Shown one piece after another: positions 1 through 12,010 of a DNA stretch of 64,000 nt. The stretch spans positions 1,488,001 through 1,552,000 of the forward strand of contig JAPEHQ010000002.1 of assembly GCA_027405735.1 (NCBI GenBank), in the 5' to 3' direction. The notes under the pieces were generated by a model, which ran no database searches, was not told the DNA's origin, and worked only from the letters and a program-made list of their open reading frames with translations. Positions within the stretch are counted from its first letter, which is position 1; each line of letters begins with the position of its first letter. A program made the position numbers and the translations under genes. Origin of the DNA: Mucor racemosus. Its lineage: Eukaryota > Mucoromycota > Mucoromycetes > Mucorales > Mucoraceae.

Positions 1-309
1 ATAACAGCCTAAATACCCAGGTTTTAGCAACATTTGAATTTACATATCTAGTAATGCTTTAATTTGGTGAGTTTAAACGATAATAAGCTTTCCTTTGAAA
101 TGCATAAAATAGGTATAGAAGTGGTTAAATTTGAACAAATGAATAGACAAGCAGTGTGTTTTGAATAATCAGAAAGAGATATTTATCTTTATTTCAAAAT
201 AATAATAATGAAAACAGTGTTTATATGTATTTATATACAAATGTTAATGTTGTTATACGACAATGTAGCAAGATGCAAGTTACATGACGTTATATATTTA
301 TTAGACATC
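1..309. other. Intergenic, left edge
   Basis: This is AT-rich sequence downstream of the minus-strand MIR gene. I see no coding exon, RNA gene or clear repeat in it. The plus-strand reading frame beginning near 208 is the antisense of the MIR gene's last exon. Confidence 0.5.
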
Positions 310-975
310 TTAATCGAAAGAGACAGCCCACTTGTCGTTTTCATCAGTACCTTCATAACCAGAGACTTCGTTTTCACCACCAGACAAGGCAATATCATGA
401 GAGTGAAGGAGTTTACCAGTTTGAACATGACGAATGATAACAGGTTGGTTTACACGCCAGAACTATGTATTCACGTTAATTTCCAAGTTTCTTTATCTCA
501 ATTTCATTGTCTTTACTTACATCATCATATTGCTCATCATCTTCATCGAATTGAAGAACCTTCCAGACATCATTCTCGTCAGATTCTTCATCATTACCGA
601 AACAACTGACTTCTTGTTGACCAGAGACAGGGCTTTCAATTTCATGAGAGTGCAAGTTGGAACGAGTAGGAACGTGCTTGAGACGAATCTCATCCTCGAA
701 ACCAACCTCATATCCTGCCTCCTCATCAGTCTCACGAGGAGGAATGACAATCCAGGTACTTTCATCACCAAGAAGATCTTCAGAAGAAAAGACCTTTTGT
801 TGTCCAGAACCAGATTGGTAACTTTCATCACCCTTGGAAGAGAGGAAACGGCCAGTTCCTACATGCTTGAGTGAAATATGATCACTTTATAAATGTTAAT
901 TCCGTGCTTTGGATGTAATTCCGTTTCATAAACTTACCCGAAACGAACAATACCATCTTCTTGAGGACGAGACAT
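310..975 (-). CDS. MIR-repeat protein (SDF2-like, cytosolic)
   Basis: I assembled this from three exons on the minus strand: 938-975, 521-884 and 310-462. Introns are GT-AG and phases close exactly, giving 184 residues. The start MSRPQEDG follows an A-rich leader. Three MIR-type repeats are visible, each with the pattern ISLKH.GTGRFLSS or IIRHVQTGKLLHSH followed by SGQQ or SGGENEVS, and the protein is rich in acidic residues. MIR domains form a beta-trefoil and occur in protein O-mannosyltransferases, SDF2 and inositol trisphosphate receptors. Here they stand alone, with no signal peptide, no membrane segment and no HDEL-like tail, so I infer a soluble cytosolic protein. Its biological role is unknown. 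Antisense frames across the same bases are shadows. The family call is firm; partner and ligand cannot be told from sequence. Confidence 0.88.
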
Positions 976-2528
976 TTTTAAAATATAAATTGAAATATAT
1001 AATGAATGAAAAAGAAAAAGAAGAAAAGGATGTTTGTCTTTGTTAAGGTTATATTTATATCAATCTTGATTAAAGTTGTATGGTGTGTAAGTTGGTGGAG
1101 TTGAAAGCGGCTTTATTGTGCTGCTCAAAGCTCCCCCCCCCCCTTTTTTTTTTTACAATGTTGAATATATAATTCTTTATTACTTTTTCTTGCATAATTA
1201 TTATCAATTGATAGTTAATTTAAAACCTGTTGGGGGGGGATCAAGTAATATGTACCTTTTTGTGGGATTTATTATTTTGAAGATTACTGCTATTTTATCA
1301 TTTCATGCAATGTATTTATTTTAGCGCGTACTTTTTGCACTACCGTAATTACGTATATTTGGCGTTCATTTTGAAATATGTTTGAGCTAATTTTTGGGCT
1401 TATATTGCCTCTCATACAAATATGATTATTCTCTGTCTTTTGGGCTCCGTAAAATGAAACGAATCTAAATATAATCATATCGGTAGATCCGGATTTATTA
1501 AGTCGTAATGAAATGTCATTGACACAACAAAGCTTTTCGGATAAATTTGATAAAGATATTGAAATGCATCCAACATCCGTGGTAATTTTAAATACTAACA
1601 TTAGATGTTAAAAATAGTTACAACTAATTGTGGCTCAAATATTGAATATACTTTTCTGTTGATGCCGTGATAAAACGAATTAGTTTCAGTAGATTTGCTA
1701 ATTGTAGCCATGCAACTATGAAACTTGTTACCATGGTAACCAAAGGATATAATATATTATTTTAGTTTCGTAGTAATATTTATAAATTGTTCATTGATCC
1801 AAAACTCTTTCTTTGTTTTAATACTCTCTGATTATGCAGTATTTTGAGAACGATTGTAAATACATGCTTGCTATTTTAGGTGGCAATTGTAAAACTTACA
1901 TTGGCTTGGCTAACTGGCACACCATCTTCCCAAAAGAACAGAAATGGAGATGAGCGTGCACATCCTGATTAAAGCTTCCAATGAGTGTAGCTATACTAGT
2001 ATAGCTGCTTCATTTTGAACCAAAAAAAGTCTGTAGATATCTAAAAGTAAAACATTTATATTACATATTTCACAAAATTCATTTTTTATATGTAACATTA
2101 CTTTTTATTATTATTTCGAAACTACAAAAATTCCATTTGTTCTGTTTACAGTAATATACTCTCCAAATGTATATAACAGGAAGGACTAGGAATATATATA
2201 TAGTAATAAAAGAAAAAATCATACGATTAATAGTTGATGTGTATGTAAAAGAATAATGAGTTAATAAAATGTGTGTAAGTGCTTGATGCATCATAGTAAT
2301 AGTTGCTGTTGTTGTAGTAGTGGTAGTGGTGGTAGTGATGGTAATAGTAAATAGCAAATTAAAAAGTGTTAATATGTATGATTTTGAAATTTACAGATAA
2401 AAAGAAACTATGTTACAAAATGTATAGGAAGAGATAGAGATAATGGGTTGAGTGATAATAATTATAATAATATATAAATGATAGTATATAATGATAGAAG
2501 AATAAAATGATAGAATAACATATATGAT
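976..2528. other. Intergenic between MIR gene and SREBP gene
   Basis: The stretch contains the MIR gene's promoter side, a C-run followed by a T-run near 1133-1153, a G-run near 1230, a perfect X-box palindrome (listed separately), and a low-complexity GTA/GTG tract at 2295-2350 which, read antisense, gives a Thr-rich frame. I see no supportable gene. Confidence 0.5.
1727..1740. promoter_or_regulatory. Perfect X-box palindrome (RFX-type site)
   Basis: The 14-bp palindrome GTTACCATGGTAAC matches the RFX/Crt1 X-box consensus GTNRCC-NN-RGYAAC with no mismatch. It lies about 750 bp upstream of the MIR gene start. RFX-family factors are known in fungi. Whether this copy is used is inference. Confidence 0.4.
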
Positions 2529-5500
2529 TTAAAGACTAAGGGTATCATCAGCTTGTGCAATATAAGATTGAATATGCTTTTTACATCTAGCTGATAATGA
2601 CCTTGTATAAGGAGATTCCATATCTTGCATGATTTGATCTCGAAGTTCAGCAATATAGATAGAAGCTTGACTTGCAAGCAATGTCTTGTTTTTATCTTGA
2701 ATATTGGTTGTCTTTGAAAATGTTGTTTGTTGATGAATAACAAGAGCCTTTAATGTTCTTAAATGAACAGAAAGTGTAGAGAGAACAAGAACGCTTGCTT
2801 CGAAATTTTCATTGCAAGAATAAGATGAAGTAGAGGCAATTTGTTCAATGCATTCACGAGAAGCACGTCTATCCTTGGAAGCTTTTTGAAGATAATTAGG
2901 GACTTGACCAGGATTAACATTAGTTTGTAGAGCAGTAGCTGCTTCCAGCATATGATAAATCATGGTTTGATGACGGCGTAAGAGATTTGAAGAAGGATGA
3001 CTTACAGCGGGAACCTTAGCTCGGGTGTATTCGGCAAGAGCATCCAGATGTTCTTGCTGATTATTCTGGCTTAATGATTCAAGAGCTAAACCAACACGGA
3101 CCCACCATTGTAACATATGACCGGGAGCAGTTGTAGTAGCAGAAACAGAAAGTACATGCGTGAGTTGTTTCTCAGAAAATACAGGTCTTGTACCATTTAA
3201 ATAAGAATACCAGCAATCTTGAAGGTTACCAAGCTGCTGCCAATAAAGAACCAAATCCAAGGGAGAAGTAACATAAGGAAGTACAAAGGAATAGAATATA
3301 TTTCTGCAACTACTACAATTCGTTTCATTTGTGTTACTACCACTTGTGAATCCGTTTCGGACCTCAAGGATTTGTAACACTTGTTGGTGACAATTAGAAC
3401 TGAGCCATTGATTAGTGATTACTTGATGTTGATTTTGCACAATGTCTGAGTCAGCTACTTGTTTTGGTTGAGTTTTTTTATCTTTAATAGCAGTAATTAC
3501 TCGTTTCCAACAGAACGGAGTGATATAACAAGAAATAAACTTAGGTAAACAGAGTTCAATTTGCATAGCTGTAGTAGCGTACACTCGGGCCATGGTGTTT
3601 GCTTCGCAGTAAATGACATGTTTTTCATCACGTTTCATCTTGTGTAATTGAGCAAGCATACCAACACAAGAATGCAACATACCGAGCTTTGTAATATCTG
3701 GATTAGCTATATTAAGAAATAAAATAAAATAAGATTAGTAAAGCTCTATAGGTTTATAAATAATGTCATGTTATATTTACCACCAAGACATTCAACTTCA
3801 TTCAAGCGAATCCAAGCACCAATATAAGCTAATTCTTCAGGGCAACCAACAGGTTTAGCATGTTTATGGAAAATAGCTAACAAGAAGCGAGGTACAAGCA
3901 ATGAGAGACTATAACGAATAATATCGTAAATAGATGTCAAGATATCCATAGGAGTAGCATTGGTTGTATTGCGTTTGACAATGGAGGATTTATTTACAAT
4001 GGAAATGAGATTTGTATAAAGTCGACTCCATGCAGTAGGCACTTCATTAGCATAATGGTGATGATCAATACATTTATTAGGTCTATTAATAGGACGAGGA
4101 CGAAGCCATCTGAGAAGGAGTGGAATGAGGCAAATATATATAATACCAAATGTATAAAACATATAACGTAAGATTTTCCTATAAAAAAAAATGTTAAACT
4201 TTGAGGCTAAATTATAAGAAAAATTAATTATAATTACCAATAATCAGCCGAGACAGATTCAGCTGAATGCAATGAGCGGGAATTAGCTGTAGCATTTTCA
4301 TAAGCGTTATAATGATGAGATGAAGGAGATGAACTTGAAGTAGATGGCGATGAAGAAAAGAATGCTACACACATAAAAGCGGCCATAAACATCTTGTTAC
4401 CATTGCCATCTTCATTAGGCGATGATTTTTTAGAAGCAGATTTAGTATTCTTTGATGATTGTCTACGACGATAAGGTCTTCTTTCAGGTTTAGGTAATAA
4501 TTGAGCCAAAGCAGCTCTTTGAGCAGCACGCTCACGTAAGATACGCTGTCTTTCTGTTCTTTCACGTTCTTGAGCTTCACGACGTTCAAGAGCTAGACGT
4601 TCTTGCTCTGCTTTTTCAAATTCATTTTTTTGACACAAAAAGCGAGAAAGAACATCATTTCCACCAGGCATTTGAGCAATAATTTGTTGAAGAATCATAT
4701 TCTCTTGTTCTGTAGAATCATTTGTATTTTTAAGGAATTGAATGTATTCAGTAGCCTTGCGTAGAATTGTAGCTTTGTTTAATTTTTTGGCAACTTCAAC
4801 ACCTTCAACAATTTCTTCGCTGCCTTCTTCGCCGCCAGATTCAACGCTAGAATCATCTTCATCTCCTTTTTCTCGGATGCGGGCTTTATACAATGCTGGT
4901 ACGACATTCTTTAATTCTCGAATACGATCATTGATATTGTTTCTATATCGTCTTTCAATAGCATTGTGAGCAACTTTTTTTAATTGCTTTCCTGGTTCAG
5001 GAAAAGAGCGAGTTTGTTCTAAAGATTGCTGTAATTGTTGATGTCTAGTAGAGGTTTTTCTCCAATGCCTTGTTTCATGTTGATTGCTATCTAATGGATG
5101 AATACCATTTGGGTCTAATTTAAATGTTAATAAAGAGGGTCTTTAGTACATTTTACTTATTTACCTTTCAACTGATTCCATTGATCAATCGTCGAAAATG
5201 CGCCTGATAATGGATTATCTTCTAATGGAGGTGATGGTAAATTTACCGAATTTGATAAACTAGGGCCATTTTCAGTTGTCGGAGTTGTTGGAATATTAAT
5301 CCCTGGTACATTATGTAGATGGGATGGAAACATTGGTTTCTTTTGAAAGAAACCAGCTAGTGCTTTGCTTGCTTCATCTTTTATATGTTGATTAAATGAA
5401 TAAAGTGGAGGACTATTCATCATTTGAGGAGATAATGAATTTGATGTATATCCATCTGATGAAGATTGAGGCGAACTTATTGGAGAAATTTGCATGGGAG

Positions 5501-6062
5501 ATGTGTTATTCTGTTGTGGAGTTAAATTCCAGTCAAATAAATCGAAATTTTGTTGTTGAGTGTATTGCTGATATAATTGTCTATTATTATTTGAATTATT
5601 ATCATTTAACAGTGCATTGATTGATGTAGGTTGTTGTTGTTGTTGTTGCTGTTGTTGTTGTTGTTGTTGTTGTTGTTGATCACCGTGATATAGAATATCG
5701 CGGGGATTTTGTTGCTGTTGAGGCGGTTGTTGATTTGAAGATGCCACATCAAAGTATGTGTCAAAGTCCAAATCTGTTAATTCTTGAAGCATATTCTATA
5801 AGGAATAAAAAAAAGTGTATAAAATCTAAAGAAGAAAGGAGCAATATATTTAGATTAAACAATAATCTTTATATGTACAGCAAAGTTTATTATTTGATTC
5901 TATTAGAGAAAACTGGGGTAATTCACACAACAGGCCACTTTTTTTCAAATTATATTAAGCATATATGTGAGAAATCGATCTAATTGGTAGACAAATCCTC
6001 ACCTCATTTTCTTTTTCTTGTTTTTTTGTAGTTTTCCTTGTTGACGGGTACCTGGAACTCAT
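2529..6062 (-). CDS. sre1: SREBP-type membrane-bound bHLH transcription factor
   Basis: Five exons on the minus strand (6003-6062, 5165-5795, 4238-5114, 3781-4178, 2529-3706) join in phase to 1047 residues. The first 20-residue exon is the least certain; translation could instead start at 5792. In order: an acidic N-terminus (TDLDFDTYF), a poly-Gln run at about 60-75, Ser/Pro-rich sequence, and a bHLH from about residue 279 with AHNAIERRYRNN. The Tyr in ERRYR is the SREBP signature that allows SRE binding. Helix 2 reads KLNKATILRKATEYIQFL. Between the helices is an acidic loop of about 30 residues. Two hydrophobic segments follow, a short one near 472-483 and a clear one near 529-547, around a Ser-rich luminal loop, then a long C-terminal regulatory region (AWIRLNEVECLGG). 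SREBPs sit in the ER until sterol or oxygen loss releases the N-terminal factor. I infer the same role here. No Scap gene is in the window. Confidence 0.9.
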
Positions 6063-6610
6063 TATTATATAAATATAACATTGTATATTCAAAACTCACG
6101 CCATTTATCTAAGATATATATCATAAACTTGTTAACCAAGCATGTCTTAATTAAAGGAATTAATGGTAGAATACTCTTTTTGTTATGAGATTAAAATCAG
6201 ATGATTTGAATATCCATCTTAAAACGCTTCAATTACTCATTTTCACTATAAATATTCTCTACTTCATGACAAATCTCCTTATTTTCTCGTTCTTTTCACA
6301 TTCTATATATACATATATATTTTCTCACATTAATTTCAAGAAGAATAGAAGCGTTTATTTATTGCAATATTTCCTACAAAAGAATGATCTGATATTTACG
6401 TTTCACGAGAGGCAAAAAAAAACAATATTTACTAGTGAGAGTAATTTAAAAAAAAGTTATCTCTGAAACATTAATGGGGGATCAAGGAGAGAACGACATG
6501 GAAGGGGAGGGAGTAGATACCGCAAAAATGGACTTTTAATAAATGCTGATTTTTTGATTTTATCAAGATGCAAAACAAAAAGAAATACAAAAGGTCAAAC
6601 TACTTGTTTA

Positions 6611-6646
<36 letters not shown>

Positions 6647-8734
6647 ACAAGTGACGTTTGAAAAAGCAATTATATTCACATTTACTACCAATGCTCCTTA
6701 TAGTTTGAACTAACTAAGTAGAGGACGAATTATCCTAGCGGGGTTCGGCATCTCCAATGTGATTTTTAGGGTTAGCCATACGGATAATTAAGTTTTTTTT
6801 TTTTTCTCTAGAAAGGAATTGGAACAGAGCATCGTATTACATTTTAAACCGTGGGGTAAATGAAGGATGCTTCATTCTATAGGATTCACTAGAATCCATT
6901 GATAGGCCCAGTTAAGACTAGAAATTGCTTTTATTAGCACAAGAAATAAACATCTGTGTCTCTCAATTTAATTATAAAAAGAATGTTCTAAAATCATCAA
7001 CATTTTGCCGAGAAGAAACATTATTGAAGCGCATTTACGTATATTTTGTATTATAAAGTTTTCCGTGGATATGACAACTAATTCTCTATCTATGCGACAA
7101 TATTTTCTCAACATAGTGTATTACATTGTGTTTACGGCTATATTTCTTGTCTATGGCTCGCCCCTTTTCATGTGTGTCTGGGTTCTTAACACAAATGTAG
7201 TACATAATAAGTTTATAAGTATTAGGTCGGGAACATTCTTGAATAAAATCAATTTGGATAAATGTACTCGACCCCTTTTATGTCAGATGTACGATATATT
7301 GCGTTTTGGCAAAGGTTTCAAACGTCTTGAAAACTCTCAAGGTTTTTTGTGAATACATTTCAAAGCGTTGGTATGATTTTTATTTCAATTAAACTTTTCT
7401 GCTTGTCAATCACACGATGGAACTTTCTATTTTTTGAAATACAATTGTTCTACAGGTATGCATGTAGACATCTTTTGTGAAACTACATGGAAGAATATTT
7501 TGTGTCACTTTTTTTCAGAAAAAAAAACTGAATGTAGTACGTTTTTATCAATATATACTTGTTCTATTCCATGACAAAATAGACTCGGTGTAATATAATA
7601 ATAAGAGGGCTGATGCTTATATCAGATACAAATTTGTTAGTGAAAAAGGGTGCCTGAATCTTTAAATTATTGAACATGATCATAAATTGTCATGCTGTGA
7701 TCTCTTTCTTGGCAGATTCTCAAAGCTACCCACCTTAAAAAATACTTCATGAGACATCTAATAGAAATAAAGCTTGTTATCGAGATTTATTGTATACAAA
7801 TTTAGCATTTGCTTAAACAGGACCTATGGTAATTTAAGGAAAAGACAAAAAAGTTTGACAGCTGCGCCCACTTAACATTGAAAAAAGTCCGCTCGTTGCG
7901 ATCATACAACCAGCCCATCTGCTACGGCAAGAAACAAAGGAAAAATAAAGGTACGCCGCATCGAAACAACATACGTTTTTAATGATTTTAATATATTAAA
8001 TATCTAATATCGTCAGTTTTTGCTTTATCAGATGATCAACAGTTGCTCAGCAATATGTCCTATTCATTAACATACATGTGAATTTATTGAAAAGCAGATG
8101 GTTTACTTCTTTTTTGACTGTGCTATAATGCTCCATAACTGATTATAAATAATTGACTAAGCAACACAACTATCCTCGAGAAGACAGCAATTTGCTTATG
8201 TAATATTATCTCTATAGATATTTGATGAGTCCCTGTTATTTATAGTTCTGCAGTCAATAAATTTGAGCTCAAAATACACCAGAAATATGAGGATTCTATG
8301 ATTTCTACCTTTGCCCAAAAAATTTAATGAGGCTCTTAATAGAATTACATTCTAAATACATCTGTATAAAAAATACAGAATTATTCTTTGTATGTTTTAA
8401 AATGAAAATCAGAATCGAAAGCTCCATCATTGCAAATGTTTTGTTATACGCTCTTTAACATTGAGTCCGCTTCTCCCCGCATATACAGTATACAGTATAT
8501 GATAAAAAATGATTTTTAGATCATTTTTTTCTATATAGAAGCTAAACAATCACACTCTATGATATTTATGTAATTAATTTTCTTACTAATTAATCCATAA
8601 AACAAATTACAATTTATTTTGTTCGTTCTGTCCTTCACGACTTATTTTGACTTGCTGTAATACACAAAAAAACTACACTCAATAAGTTAAAATGAATTCT
8701 AATATTAAATTTGAATTTTCAAAAAAAAAAGGTG
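6063..8734. other. Gene-poor tract upstream of SREBP
   Basis: The first few hundred bases should hold the SREBP promoter. A run of 28 T occupies 6614-6641. The frames at 6185-6466 and 7005-7352 are AT-driven and show no domain or splice support. A short tandem duplication of ATACAGT lies near 8485. I see no gene. Confidence 0.5.
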
Positions 8735-9972
8735 ATACTGTAGTTTCAATCTTCAAAATCGGAGTACGCCTTATTTCTATAACTAACCTCATAATAGACA
8801 CTTTTGAGATATACCCTAGACACTACTAAATAGAAATAAATTGATCGCATTATGCTACCTATCCCTAAATTTATTTTATATCTCACTAAAGACTCAAAAA
8901 CGCGTAAAATTCACTGCTTTTTCCTTAAAAACTGGGTCTCATTTTTCATCCCTGCTCTACTTTTTGTTTTCACTAAATAACACCAAGATAAAATTATATG
9001 CCAATATACCTGAGATGTTCAGCTTTAATTTAAAAATAAGTATCCGGAAATATCCTATTTTTTGCAGTTGGTATTAATTTTTCAGTGCTAATGTTTCAGA
9101 TTTTTTACGCGTATTTCACTGCTAAAGGATTAAAAACTTTGAGGCTTCATATCTCTAGAAAAAATTAAGCGATACTAACACTTTTTAATAATGAAACTTA
9201 CTTGTTTTAAAGCGCTCTATAACATATTTGAATATAAAAAAATTCCAAACACTTTTATTTTTTTATTTTTTTTGGGCTATTCTATAGTAGATTTCAAAAT
9301 ATTGGTTAAATTGAGCAACGCTTTTTTTACATTCATGTCATCAAGCTTGTTTAGCTCTCTCGGATCCAATTTAGTTTTTTTTAAAATATTGATTTTTCGT
9401 GGAGATATCCTCAAAAATATGTACAAAGAGATATTTTCATTTCTAGCTTTAATTTTTCCTTTATATACCCTCATCCCAAATTCTGAATTTGAAAAAAAAA
9501 ATTGACAAAAATCTCGTTTTCTCTATGAAAAATGTAGCTAAATGATTCAATAATAGCTAGATTGATAGCTAATATTGTTGCACATTATCTCAATTACTTA
9601 TATGTTAAATTTATTTATCAAAATTAATGTGTATCTTCAAAAAACCTCCAAAATTTTAATTGTATTTTACGCAAAATTTAATGTAAAATGTTTGTCTGAA
9701 TTTTATTTATATGGATGCAGAATCCAAAACTGTACAAAAACTATTTAATTTACTAGGTCAACTTACTTTGCAGTTCATGAGCAATTAAACGATTTTATTT
9801 TTTTCATCATTTTTCGTCCATTTATTAAAATAAATTTTGGAACCCAGTTATCATAAGCTGTAAGATGTGATATCGACTACTATTTTGATTATCTCGTTGA
9901 AAAATCAATATTTTTCGCTGAAACAAAAAATGCAGAGTAGCAGTCGATTAGATCTATCTTGTGAATACAAAA
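8735..9972 (+). repeat. Dispersed repeat R2, copy 1
   Basis: This roughly 1.2-kb block is repeated in inverted orientation at about 19127-20560 and 57010-58215. Shared landmarks are the TCAGTGCTAATG segment near 9083, the block that reads antisense as MRVYKGK...ISPRKINILKKTKLDPREL (9277-9474), and the terminal AAAAATCAATATTTTTCG near 9900. Similarity is high but with indels, as expected of old interspersed copies. No terminal inverted repeats or known transposase were recognised. Confidence 0.7.
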
Positions 9973-10212
9973 ATTAAGCCTTGGATAATGAGGTTTAAGT
10001 TTACAAAATAATAAATTAATATTTGCAACTGCAGAAAACAAAGAAAAAAAACCCCCCATCCTTGTAAATATTGATCCAATTAATTTCGAGTTATACATGA
10101 AGGTAGATTTAAATATATTCTGCATAAAAATTTATATTTCTACTTTCACAAATCACTGTGAATTGAGAAAAACATTAGCAAAACATGATATTTCTGTCCA
10201 ATAATACCACGT

Positions 10213-10525
10213 GTTGTGTCTTATATTTTCATGTTTGATAAATAATACTTAAAAAAGAATATGATTAAAAGAGAATGAGTAATGAATCATTTCTTTAACT
10301 GTATAATAAAAACAAGACATCGTTTATTTAAATATATAAGTAAGGACTTTTACTGTATATTGATTTGACATTGAGATCCTGAGATGTAATTTAAGGCACT
10401 ATTAAATCATTAGATTTATTTGATAGTAATCTATGGATAGCAATAGATCAATCATACTTTAACCATTCTTGCAGAGCTTATGAGTTGCCTTGTTTCAATG
10501 CTGCGCTAAATGTGTTTCTTGGATA
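10213..10525 (+). repeat. Dispersed repeat R1, copy 1 (truncated)
   Basis: It matches the first about 310 bp of the R1 family: GTTTGATAAATAATACTTAAA, then AATGAGTAATGAATCA, then GCACTATTAAATCATTAGAT, ending near TGCTGCGCTAAATGTG. Other copies are at 11268-11794 (minus), 18224-18345, 48959-49480 and 54424-54945. Confidence 0.75.
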
Positions 10526-11267
10526 TATTGCCTATAATCTATATTAAATAAAAGCAAATGTAATTTAGAAACCCATTCCAGTAAAAAATGCAATGAAATT
10601 TTGAGAACGGCACGATGTTCATGTACAAACCAATTTGTGCCCATACAATCAGCTCATTATGCTCATGGCTAGATTTTATTATTGTGCACAGATAGGAATA
10701 ATTATACACTTATGGGCAATTCTACTATTATGCACACATAGGATTAATGTCGTCATGCACACGGACAGAATCTATAATTCTACACATACAGGCTTTTCGT
10801 TATGCTCGTGCGCAGTTTCTTTTTTTGTGCCCATGTGCATCTTGTTATCTTTTTAGCCATTAATTATTCAGTAGGCGCAACAGACTCATCAGACTATAGT
10901 GTGCAGCACAGATCGGCTGTAGTGCTTTATATATAAATCCTTTAAATTTGTGATTTTATGGACTTTTTTTTGAATCTGGTTGTATCGTATTATACTTTTC
11001 AAGTTAAACCTGTTAGTAGACTAATAACGTTGTAGGTTGTATTTATACTTTACTTAAAATAAGCCTTTGAATAATTAATAATAGTAATACAGTCAAACCT
11101 TAATTTTTGTATGAAATTTCGATACCTGCATCTTATAGCTGCTTGTAATATTTAAAAAACCGCATCCGGGCGGTCCGGTAATTTTTTCTAAAGATTTAAA
11201 GCTTGGAAATATTATTAGATGGCCGCTTCCGGATATTGTTCGGCTTTTTATTGGAAGAGTGACCATT
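10526..11267. other. Spacer between an inverted pair of R1 copies
   Basis: This separates R1 copy 1 (plus) from R1 copy 2 (minus). It holds the degenerate tandem repeat listed next. The frame at 10635-10856 merely reads through that tandem repeat. Confidence 0.45.
10615..10850. repeat. Degenerate tandem repeat, about 30-33 bp unit
   Basis: Imperfect units of the type TTATGCACACATAGGATTAA recur about every 30 bp (TTATGCTCATGGCTAGATT, TTGTGCACAGATAGGAATAA, TCATGCACACGGACAGAATC, TTATGCTCGTGCGCAG). Seven or so units can be seen. Confidence 0.5.
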
Positions 11268-11794
11268 GGCAAAAATATGAATTATATACTATGTTATCAC
11301 CTTCTACATTATCAATACATCTTACAATCTATTGATTACGACATGTATTAAAGTACAAACTCTTGATATCGGATATAAAAAACTCCTAGCGTACTACGTT
11401 TAATCCAGTAATTACCAAGAACGCTTGGACCTCAATTATGACACCATATTATTTCATCCCAGCGGTTAATCAATCAAGTAGCTATTAAATCAACGTCCAA
11501 GCACATTTAGCGCAGCATTGAAACAAGGAAACTCACAATCTCTACAAGAACGGTTAAATTATGATGGATCCATTTCAATCCATAGATTACTATCAAACAG
11601 ATCTAATGGTTCAATAGTGCCTTAAATTACATCTCAGGATCTCAATGCCACATCAATATAAAAGGCCATACTTTTATATCTAAATAAATGATATGTTGTT
11701 TTTATTATACAGTTGAATAACTGATTTATTACTCATTCTATCTTAATCATACTCTTATTTAAGTATTATTCATCAAACCTGAAAATATACGACA
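11268..11794 (-). repeat. Dispersed repeat R1, copy 2 (near full length)
   Basis: This is the inverted counterpart of copy 1. Read on the minus strand it begins TGTCGTATATTTTCAGG at 11794 and ends GTAGAAGGTGATAACA near 11268, so it has the TG...CA ends expected of a solo LTR. No matching target-site duplication was found by eye. Confidence 0.7.
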
Positions 11795-11814
11795 AGGCCA
11801 AACCTTTTTTAATT

Positions 11815-12010
11815 CTGCGGATCAGCGCTAGTAGAAGTACTTGCCATTGCAACGGGAGGTCATTTGAATTATTCATATTCGATGAGAAGAACTGGTAGGC
11901 TTGTTGATCTTAGTAAGTGTAAATAAGTAGCAGGTAACCGATTTGTTGCTCGAACTGGCTGAACGTACAATGACCCATGGATGCTGGTAGCATTGGTATC
12001 GAGCCGGGGT
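11815..12010 (+). repeat. Dispersed repeat R5, short copy
   Basis: It resembles 18360-19030 and 49775-50430, sharing TGGGAGGTCATTTG-like sequence, ACTGGTGAGTTTACTGATCT-like sequence and CAATGACCCATGG. It follows directly on an R1 copy, as the other R5 copies also do. Confidence 0.6.

Noticed and set aside
208..874. Plus-strand frames opposite the MIR gene
   Set aside because: They are antisense shadows. The minus strand gives three exons with MIR repeats and exact splice phases.
1290..1601. 103-residue minus-strand frame
   Set aside because: No domain, no splice context and biased AT composition.
2079..2357. Thr-rich minus-strand frame
   Set aside because: It is produced by a simple GTA/GTG repeat at 2295-2350.
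6614..6641. 28-nt T run as a retroposon poly-A tail
   Set aside because: No target duplication or element body next to it. A simple homopolymer is enough.
10635..10856. Plus-strand frame over 10.6-10.9 kb
   Set aside because: It reads through a degenerate tandem repeat and its peptide shows no domain.
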